Positions 35,693 to 41,230 of a stretch of DNA of 41,230 nt are shown one piece after another. The position numbers and the translations under genes are program-made. The stretch spans positions 1 through 41,230 of the forward strand of contig JASJDD010000009.1 in NCBI GenBank assembly GCA_030065735.1, written 5' to 3'. Under the pieces are notes generated by a model. It did no database searches. It had not been told where the DNA came from and saw only the letters and a program-made list of their open reading frames with translations. Numbering within the stretch: position 1 is the stretch's first letter; each line of letters begins with the position of its first letter. Origin of the DNA: Crocosphaera sp. (lineage in GTDB: Bacteria; Cyanobacteriota; Cyanobacteriia; Cyanobacteriales; Microcystaceae).

Positions 35693-38440
35693 CTATGTGG
35701 ACAACCCACTGGTTAAAATCTCACAGAGTTGATCGATTTCTGCGTCTTTTTCTTCAATGAGTCGATGGGCTAATTCTTTTAAGGCTTCGAGATTTTTCGG
35801 TTTAGCATTATCCATCGCTTCAACTTCTTCACTTAAGAAGGTTTGATAACGATAATATAACCCTGCGTGATCCATATCTTTGGGTTCGAGGATTCGTTCT
35901 AATTCCCCGGCTACTAATTCGCTACCCCCATCTAAGATAATATTCAATAGAGGTCTTGCCCAGTTGATCAGTCCCCACTTTTTCACGTCTTCATATTTGT
36001 AAATACTGGTTAAAGATCCGGTTCCCAAGGAGACAACCAGAATATCATTCATGGACAGGTCTACCCCTTTTTTGCGTTCCGTTAATTCTGCCTCCATAAT
36101 GGCTAAATGGGCAGGATTATTGGCCACCATGCCTCCATCCACTAAGGTATAGTAACCGGTGGTATTCTGACAGGTGGGAAGGTGATAAGGCTCAAAATAG
36201 GTAGGCGCTGCACTGGTGGCCATGGCCGCATCTTTGAGGGTAAACCCTAAACATAGTTTGCGGAATTGTCTTGATTGTGTTCGTTCTTTTTCGACTTGAC
36301 TGGTGAAAAAGACAGGGATGCGTTGTTCAATATCGTAACTGGTAACAAACACTTCTTTGAGGCAACTTTGTAGGGGGGTTTCCCCAAAGAATTTGCTGAC
36401 TACTTCGTCCCTTCCTTCTGAGGAAAATTTGGGACCGGCTATAATATCCTCGAACGGACCCAACATTTGTTCAAAGAAGGATTCATAAAAGATGACTGCG
36501 CCATAATCAACATACATATTGATTAAGTCTTCGGCACTGTATTGGGGGGTGGGTTCTGAGCTATCGGGGTTGGGTTTAGTCAACCCTAGGGCTAATAATC
36601 CCCCAGTTGAGGTTCCTGCAATGATATCGAATAACTTATAAATCGGTTCTCCGGTGCGTTTTTCGATTTCTGCAAGAATGATGGCGGGAATGATCCCACG
36701 AATCCCACCTCCATCGATGGAGAGAATTTTGTATTTGGGGGTAACAACTTCATTCATAGGGGTTTGCGGTTTCTCCTGAGTAGGGGTTAATGATACTTGT
36801 TCGGTTGTGGTTGTGGGTGATACTGGTTGTTGAGGGGTATCTGTTGTGGCTGAAGGTTCAGTTTCAGTCTCTATCCCTTGAGAAGTCTCTCCTGATGTTT
36901 CTTGGCCAGTGGTGGTTGATGATGCTGGTTGAGGGATGGCTGTTGTGGCTGAAGTCTCAGTCTCTATCGCTTGAGAAGTCTCTCCTGATGTCTCTTGGCC
37001 AGTGGCGGTTGATGAGGGTTCTTGTGGTGAGGTTTCTGTCTCAGCTTGTTTGGATTGAGCAGTGTCTACAGATGATGTTTCTGTCTTAAGAGCAATCTCT
37101 TCAAGGGGAAGGTCTACTTTTTCCCACCCAACTCCAAACAGTTGCCCGTCATTGTTATTAATCGTCTTATCTTTGAGGGTTGTACCACTGCCTTCATCAC
37201 CAGGCCAGTAAGCGATTAATCCTTCTTCTGTCCCAGTTAATCGGGTGTTCATTGAGCCATTAATGGCTTCTGGGGTACGCACTTGGTTCCAAAGACGAAT
37301 ATCGGCCATGTAACCTTTAAAGTACCGTTCGTCTGTGCCATCTAAGTCACGACCAATATAAAGGGGCGTTTGATCAACGATTAACTTGCCCTCGGTGGAA
37401 CCTTCGGCCACCAGTTTGCCGTTAATATAAGTTTTTGCGGTTTGACCATCGTTGGTAATGGCCACATGACTCCATTGATCCCAGGGGAGGGACTGGTTAG
37501 GGGTATTGGGTGCGCCTGCATTCCAACCGGCATTGGTATGAAAACGATGGTGGATAAATCCATCGTTATGTAACCAGATGTTGAAATTTCGGCCGGGTTT
37601 GCCTACTATCCCTTTCCAGGTTTCATTGGGTTGACCACTGGGTTTAAGCCACAGTTCGACGGTGTACTCGGCAATGCGTAAACTGGGATTATCCGCAACA
37701 CAAATATAATCAGTGGTTCCGTTGAACATCAGTGCAGAGGAAGGGGTGAGCTTGGTTTCCTCCTCTTGAGAAGCGATCGCTTTTTCTTCTAGGGGAAGGT
37801 CGACTTGTTTCCAGGTTGCCCCTAAAATCCGCCCCTCTTGACCGTTTCCTGTGGCATCTTGGATGGTACGACCGGCACCTTCATTCAGGGGCCAATATCC
37901 CACTAACCCCTGTTCTTCTCCGGTCAGTCGCTGATTCATGGCGGTGGCGATCTCTTTTGGCGATCGCACTTGCTCCCACAAGCGAACTTCGGCAACTTGT
38001 CCCTGGAAGAAATAGGTGGGTTTGCGTTCAGTGGCCCCTGCACCAATGCGTAAGGGAAATTTTCGATTCAGATTCAGGGTTACGTTAATGGGGGTGCCGA
38101 CGGGTTCTCCATTGATATAGAGCCTCATTTTTGTCCCATCATAGGTGGCTGCTATATGGGTCCAGGCCCTTAAAACCACATTACTTCCCTTCAAAGGGAC
38201 CCATTGCTGGCCATTTCCTATCCAAAATTGCCATTTATTATCCGTCCCTGCGTACAGGATATATCCTCCTTGAGGACCACCAGTTCGACAGGTAACAGGC
38301 GATCGCCATTGTTTCTGTTTTCCGGTAACTTTGGCCCAACAGGATAGGGTGAATTTTTTGAGGTTGAGTCGAGACTGGTAAGGGATTTCTACGTAGTCGT
38401 CTTTGCCATCAAAGCTCAACACTGATTGTAAGCTACTCAT
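35693..38440 (-). CDS. LamG-LamG-patatin protein (lectin-like repeats fused to a phospholipase domain)
   Basis: A 915-residue fusion. Residues about 8-170 and 235-395 are two LamG/concanavalin-A-like domains (LSFDGKDDYVEIPYQS; LMFNGTTDYICVADNP). Each is followed by a matching linker (GLVGYWPLNEGAGRTIQDAT; GLIAYWPGDEGSGTTLKDKT) ending in VDLPLEE. Residues about 440-565 are a Thr/Ser/Glu-rich linker with an internal repeat. From about 568 comes a patatin-like lipase: DGGGIRGI (oxyanion hole), GTSTGG with the nucleophile Ser near 606, and LVDGGMVANNP with the catalytic Asp near 766. All catalytic residues are present. There is no signal peptide, so a cytosolic or membrane-surface site is likely. 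Patatins release fatty acids from membrane lipids, and some are effectors in bacterial conflict systems. The gene is 44 bp upstream of hphA and probably co-transcribed; a link to the peptide is unknown. Confidence 0.87.
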   Translation of the reverse strand: MSSLQSVLSFDGKDDYVEIPYQSRLNLKKFTLSCWAKVTGKQKQWRSPVTCRTGGPQGGYILYAGTDNKWQFWIGNGQQWVPLKGSNVVLRAWTHIAATYDGTKMRLYINGEPVGTPINVTLNLNRKFPLRIGAGATERKPTYFFQGQVAEVRLWEQVRSPKEIATAMNQRLTGEEQGLVGYWPLNEGAGRTIQDATGNGQEGRILGATWKQVDLPLEEKAIASQEEETKLTPSSALMFNGTTDYICVADNPSLRIAEYTVELWLKPSGQPNETWKGIVGKPGRNFNIWLHNDGFIHHRFHTNAGWNAGAPNTPNQSLPWDQWSHVAITNDGQTAKTYINGKLVAEGSTEGKLIVDQTPLYIGRDLDGTDERYFKGYMADIRLWNQVRTPEAINGSMNTRLTGTEEGLIAYWPGDEGSGTTLKDKTINNNDGQLFGVGWEKVDLPLEEIALKTETSSVDTAQSKQAETETSPQEPSSTATGQETSGETSQAIETETSATTAIPQPASSTTTGQETSGETSQGIETETEPSATTDTPQQPVSPTTTTEQVSLTPTQEKPQTPMNEVVTPKYKILSIDGGGIRGIIPAIILAEIEKRTGEPIYKLFDIIAGTSTGGLLALGLTKPNPDSSEPTPQYSAEDLINMYVDYGAVIFYESFFEQMLGPFEDIIAGPKFSSEGRDEVVSKFFGETPLQSCLKEVFVTSYDIEQRIPVFFTSQVEKERTQSRQFRKLCLGFTLKDAAMATSAAPTYFEPYHLPTCQNTTGYYTLVDGGMVANNPAHLAIMEAELTERKKGVDLSMNDILVVSLGTGSLTSIYKYEDVKKWGLINWARPLLNIILDGGSELVAGELERILEPKDMDHAGLYYRYQTFLSEEVEAMDNAKPKNLEALKELAHRLIEEKDAEIDQLCEILTSGLST
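36842..37030. repeat. In-frame tandem repeat, period about 99 bp, in the LamG-patatin linker
   Basis: Two near-copies start with TGTTGTGGCTGAAG at 36842 and 36941 and encode the Thr/Ser/Glu-rich unit containing TTGQETSGETSQ and IETET. The first copy carries a small in-frame insertion. Such repeats are prone to length change. Confidence 0.75.
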
Positions 38441-38559
38441 TGCTGAATCTTGTTCTTACTTGCTCTGATTGAGATTTACCAAAATAATTGGGTCTAAAGC
38501 CTCGCTTTTTAAGGCGGAAAGTTTTTGGGGCAGAGCATAAATCTCGGTTCCAAAAACAA

Positions 38560-38662
38560 CTTCTGTGCGATAGCGCCGGAACGGAGTGAGGAACTTCTGT
38601 GCGATAGCGCCGGAACGGAGTGAGGAACTTCTGACTTCTGACTTCTGACTTCTGACTTCTGA
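38560..38662. repeat. Tandem repeats: two 34-nt units, then five 7-nt units
   Basis: Two identical 34-nt units (38560-38593 and 38594-38627), each starting CTTCTGTGCGATAGCGCCGG. They are followed by five perfect copies of CTTCTGA (38628-38662), ending 6 bp before the stop codon of the small membrane protein gene. A reverse-oriented relative is at 2171-2215, and a fragment (AATGAAGTCAGAAGTT) lies in the apnA leader near 31000. Confidence 0.88.
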
Positions 38663-38667
38663 CTTCA

Positions 38668-39024
38668 TTAAGGTTGGGAAGATTGGGCTGATTTAAGAAC
38701 ATGGCTTAATTTCAGTTTTAAATCGTCACTAATGGGTAAATCTTTAATTTCTTTTAACAAGGCTTGGACCGACTCAGTTTTGCTCCGTTCTGTATAAACA
38801 TTGGCTAAGATGGCCTCAATCCCAAATTCCGCTAGGACTTCTCCTATAATGGTCATTAGACCTAAAACTGTTAATCCCCCGACTAAGCCAAATGGACCTC
38901 CCAAGGTGGCGATCGCTGCGACTAAGGCATAGGACCCCCCGATTCCCCCTGATGCTGCCATGGTAATGACGAGGATAATTCCAGGCAATCCTAATGATGA
39001 TAATTTCTTAACAACTTCATCCAT
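38668..39024 (-). CDS. Small Gly-rich two-helix membrane protein, copy 2
   Basis: A 118-residue paralogue of the protein at 31173-31571, aligning without gaps for 110 residues at about 60 percent identity. It begins MDEVVKKLSSLGLPGI. Shared features are SGG(I/M)GG, the invariant LGGPFGL followed by GGL and LGLMT, the GIE turn, and the tail motif KDLPISD with LKLKL. Two hydrophobic stretches (about residues 12-42 and 45-66) precede a charged C-terminal helix. No catalytic motif is seen. GAGGG lies upstream of the ATG. It is the first gene of the minus-strand run, upstream of the LamG-patatin gene and separated from it by a repeat-filled 227-bp spacer. Function is unknown. Conservation of the two hydrophobic helices and of the charged tail between copies suggests both parts matter. 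Confidence 0.75.
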   Translation of the reverse strand: MDEVVKKLSSLGLPGIILVITMAASGGIGGSYALVAAIATLGGPFGLVGGLTVLGLMTIIGEVLAEFGIEAILANVYTERSKTESVQALLKEIKDLPISDDLKLKLSHVLKSAQSSQP

Positions 39025-39338
39025 CTTTTACCCTCTTTTGTTACTGATTTCTTCCTCTAGCATTCTACTTGACAATGGCTCATCATAGATACTTTTTTTG
39101 TAAATTATTATGTCTTTTTTTGGGCTGAAAGCTTAATAATTTTTATTGATTTTTAGTGATAATTTAGATGCTGCTGGATTTTAACATCTTCTTAATCTAA
39201 ATTGTGGTTGAGAGCAGACATTGCTTAAGTTTTAATTAACTTCTGATCAGCTTTATGATTTTTCTTATATGCTGAGTAAAATAAAGGGGATTTTCTTTGT
39301 TGTCTTGAGAAGACGACTGGTTATCAAATAACAGAAAA
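39025..39338. promoter_or_regulatory. Divergent promoter region between the small membrane protein and the second exporter
   Basis: A 314-bp AT-rich spacer with no open frame of note, from which the minus-strand cluster and the plus-strand exporter diverge. It must hold both promoters, but I cannot fix -35/-10 boxes with confidence; TATGCT and TAAAAT (about 39269-39283) are weak candidates for the plus strand. The exporter leader has a small perfect inverted repeat GTCTT-GAG-AAGAC at 39302-39314, which could be a hairpin or operator. Confidence 0.5.
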
Positions 39339-41084
39339 ATGTCTGAAAGACTTATCAATAATCTTCAAGAAAACGTAATTGAATTAGGTTTATTTGGATC
39401 TCAAACTTGGGAAAATTTCCGCATTTTAAGTCAATCTTATTGGTATCCAACGGAAAAAGGAGAAAGAGCTTTCGCGGAGGTCATTCGCAGTTGGGGGATG
39501 CTGAGTTTTTTAGTGGGACTGATTATTCTTTTAGTGGGAATTAATGGTTGTGCTAACTTTTGGACAGGTTATATTGTTAACATTGTTATCGAAGAAAAAA
39601 ACCTAACTTTATATGTTCATACCCTTGGGATTTCCAGCCTTTTAATGATCATGATTGCTGTTTTAGGATGGTTATCTGAATGGGTTAGAAAAGAAATTTC
39701 CTTCAATTGGTATCAATGGTTAAGTCATAACTTTTTAAAACAATATTTAAGTCGGGGGGCTTTTTATCAACTAAATTTTCAAACTGGTTTTTATAATCCC
39801 CATCGATTTCTCGAATCAGATATTGAAATATTTACCAAAGATTGTCTGATATTTTTGAAAAATTTCCTAGAAAAAGTCCTACAAATGGCCACTTTTATTA
39901 TTATTCTTTGGACGATTTCCCAGCAAATTGCAATTTATCTTTTGATTTACACTATTTTTAGTCAAATCTTAGATATCTATTTAACTCGAAAATTAAAACA
40001 GATTAAAAAGAAAGAAGCAGAATTAAAAACTGATTATGATCAAGCTTTAACTCAAGTTTGCAACCAGGGTGAATCCGTTGCTTTTTTGCCAAAAGAAGCA
40101 ACAATTTCCAAGCTCATTGAGAAGAAATTAAATCAGGTGATAGAAAAAGCAGAACATAGAGTAAAATGGGAAAAATATCAAGATATTTTTTATCATGTCT
40201 ATCAATCTGTTATTAGCTTATTTTCCCTGTTTGTGGTTACTCCTTTGTTGATTCAAGAACAAATTAGCTATGGAGAAATCACTCAAGTTAGTCTAGCTTG
40301 TTTAATCTTTTCTAATGCAGTAGCAAGCTTAATCAATGAATGGAGAACTTCAAAAACATTGTTGAATACCATTGAAGGGTTAGCGACTTTTTCAAAAACA
40401 TTAAAATCCCTTATGCAACAGAAGGAAATTGCAGGGAATATTAATATAATAGAAGAGAATTATTTAGCCTTTGAAAAGGTTACATTAAAGACACCTGACC
40501 ACAAAAAAGTAATTGTAGAAAATTTATCCTTCTGTCTACAACCAGGGGAGAGTCTGTTAATTACTGGACCCAGTGGACGAGGAAAAACCGCTATTTTGCG
40601 AGCTATAATTGGCTTATGGACCGATGGTAGCGGTCGCATCTTCTCTCCTTCTCCAAAAGACACCCTTTTCTTATCTCAATCCCCTTATCTCACGGTAGGA
40701 ACACTTCGACAACAATTACTCTTGCCTGATAGTAATCATCAAATCAACGAAGTACAAATTGCAGAAATATTGCAACAAGTCAATCTTCAATCTACTATAG
40801 GGGATCTTGAGCAACTTGATCAAGAAATCCCCTGGGAAAACAGATTATCCCTTGGAGAAAAACAACGTCTTGCTTTTGCACGAATCTTAGTTCATCGTCC
40901 AAAGCTTGCTATATTAGATGAGGGAACCAGTTCTTTAGATATTGCCAACGAAGCAAAATTATATCAACAATTACAGCAAAGTAACATCACTTTTATTACA
41001 GTTGGTTATCGAGACAGTTTAGTTAACTACCATACCTGGGTTTTAAAACTGTTAGAAAATTCTAGATGGCAAATTTTATCCTAA
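39339..41084 (+). CDS. Second SbmA/BacA-YddA type ABC transporter, paralogue of ApnE
   Basis: A 581-residue half-transporter with the same design and N-terminal signature as ApnE (SYWYPTEKGERAFAEVIRSW): a membrane domain to about residue 340, then an ATPase. Walker A GPSGRGKTA near 410, Q-loop FLSQSPYLTVG, signature LSLGEKQRLAFARIL near 504 and Walker B LAILDEGTSSLD near 525 are intact. The H-loop histidine is replaced by Tyr557 (TVGYRDS), where ApnE has His556. In many ABC ATPases that histidine is needed for normal hydrolysis, so this subunit may be slow, act with a partner (for example as a heterodimer with ApnE), or be drifting. It is divergent from the cluster and starts 314 bp from the small membrane protein gene. 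The ribosome-binding site is poor. Substrate unknown; the cluster peptide is a candidate. Confidence 0.85.
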   Translation: MSERLINNLQENVIELGLFGSQTWENFRILSQSYWYPTEKGERAFAEVIRSWGMLSFLVGLIILLVGINGCANFWTGYIVNIVIEEKNLTLYVHTLGISSLLMIMIAVLGWLSEWVRKEISFNWYQWLSHNFLKQYLSRGAFYQLNFQTGFYNPHRFLESDIEIFTKDCLIFLKNFLEKVLQMATFIIILWTISQQIAIYLLIYTIFSQILDIYLTRKLKQIKKKEAELKTDYDQALTQVCNQGESVAFLPKEATISKLIEKKLNQVIEKAEHRVKWEKYQDIFYHVYQSVISLFSLFVVTPLLIQEQISYGEITQVSLACLIFSNAVASLINEWRTSKTLLNTIEGLATFSKTLKSLMQQKEIAGNINIIEENYLAFEKVTLKTPDHKKVIVENLSFCLQPGESLLITGPSGRGKTAILRAIIGLWTDGSGRIFSPSPKDTLFLSQSPYLTVGTLRQQLLLPDSNHQINEVQIAEILQQVNLQSTIGDLEQLDQEIPWENRLSLGEKQRLAFARILVHRPKLAILDEGTSSLDIANEAKLYQQLQQSNITFITVGYRDSLVNYHTWVLKLLENSRWQILS

Positions 41085-41097
41085 TGTCGCCAGAATA

Positions 41098-41120
41098 CCC
41101 TAAAGTTCCACAACTTAGGG
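41098..41120 (+). terminator. Hairpin downstream of the second exporter gene
   Basis: CCCTAAAGTT / AACTTAGGG with loop CCAC and one bulged A, 14 nt past the exporter stop. There is no T-run after it, so it may be a processed 3' end rather than a classical terminator. Confidence 0.4.
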
Positions 41121-41134
41121 ATGAATGCCCGACC

Positions 41135-41166
41135 AAGAAATAAACCGCGAAGCGTCCTTATTTCTT
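41135..41166. terminator. Second hairpin, AAGAAATAA / TTATTTCTT
   Basis: A perfect 9-bp inverted repeat (41135-41143 and 41158-41166) around a GC-rich loop that contains CGCGAAGCG. It overlaps the stop of a short minus-strand frame that enters from the window end. It could terminate transcripts from both sides. Confidence 0.45.
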
Positions 41167-41230
41167 AGTCTCTAAGCCTCCTGATTGATTTTTGATATAT
41201 TCTTTGGACATGGTCAGTTTCTAATTGTTG

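Noticed and set aside
38628-38662. CRISPR-like array
   Set aside because: The five 7-nt units are back to back without spacers, so this is a simple tandem repeat. No cas genes are seen.
38433-38702. Two overlapping minus-strand frames of 70-89 codons
   Set aside because: They are translations of the tandem 34-nt and 7-nt repeats, giving repetitive proteins such as VRSQKSEVRSQK, and they overlap the ends of flanking real genes.
41165-41230. Possible 3' end of a minus-strand gene entering from beyond the window (ends YQKSIRRLRD then stop)
   Set aside because: Only 21 codons are visible and no family can be recognised, so it is not listed as a gene.

Overview
The window is cyanobacterial. The evidence is abundant HIP1 palindromes (GCGATCGC), short TGATAAC-type repeats between genes, AT-rich coding DNA, and gene types typical of cyanobacteria (short panD, Uma2-family nuclease, anabaenopeptin-type peptide synthetases). 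The genus cannot be fixed from the sequence. A low-GC unicellular, colonial or filamentous species related to Cyanothece, Crocosphaera, Microcystis or Planktothrix would fit.

Layout. 1-6.1 kb is a chromosomal flank: the 5' part of a dacB-like PBP4 gene (-), panD and a HAD phosphatase-like gene (+), tldD (-), a Uma2-family nuclease gene bracketed by a 28-bp direct repeat (+), and serS (+). From 39.0 kb back to 6.2 kb every gene reads on the minus strand, giving a specialised-metabolite locus of about 33 kb. In transcription order it holds: a small Gly-rich membrane protein (39.0 kb); a LamG-LamG-patatin protein; hphA, hphB and a fused hphCD (homotyrosine/homophenylalanine chain elongation); a second small Gly-rich membrane protein; the synthetase genes apnA, apnB, apnC and apnD; the exporter apnE; and a HisC-like aminotransferase. 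A second exporter, paralogous to ApnE, is divergently transcribed at 39.3-41.1 kb (+).

How the genes work together. The module order is A-T-C-A-T-E / C-A-T / C-A-T-C-A-NMT-T / C-A-T-TE. This is the anabaenopeptin synthetase order: six modules, a D-residue at position 2, N-methylation at position 5 and a cyclising thioesterase. Pocket residues read by eye give DMESIGSVIK (A1), DAEDIGSVVK (A2, Lys-like), DALWIGGVFK (A3, Val-like), DLGFTGCVTK (A4, homotyrosine-type), DMIIGGGIVK (A5, unassigned) and DLGFTGCVTK (A6, same as A4). The inferred product is X1-CO-[D-Lys2-Val3-Hty4-NMeX5-Hty6]. The hph genes would supply homotyrosine for two positions, and the aminotransferase is a candidate for the last step of that supply.

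The known part is therefore an anabaenopeptin-type cluster with its own homo-amino-acid pathway. The less explained parts are the LamG-patatin gene in tandem with hphA, the paralogous pair of small membrane proteins, the second exporter with Tyr in place of the H-loop His, and signs of domain shuffling among the A domains of modules 4-6.
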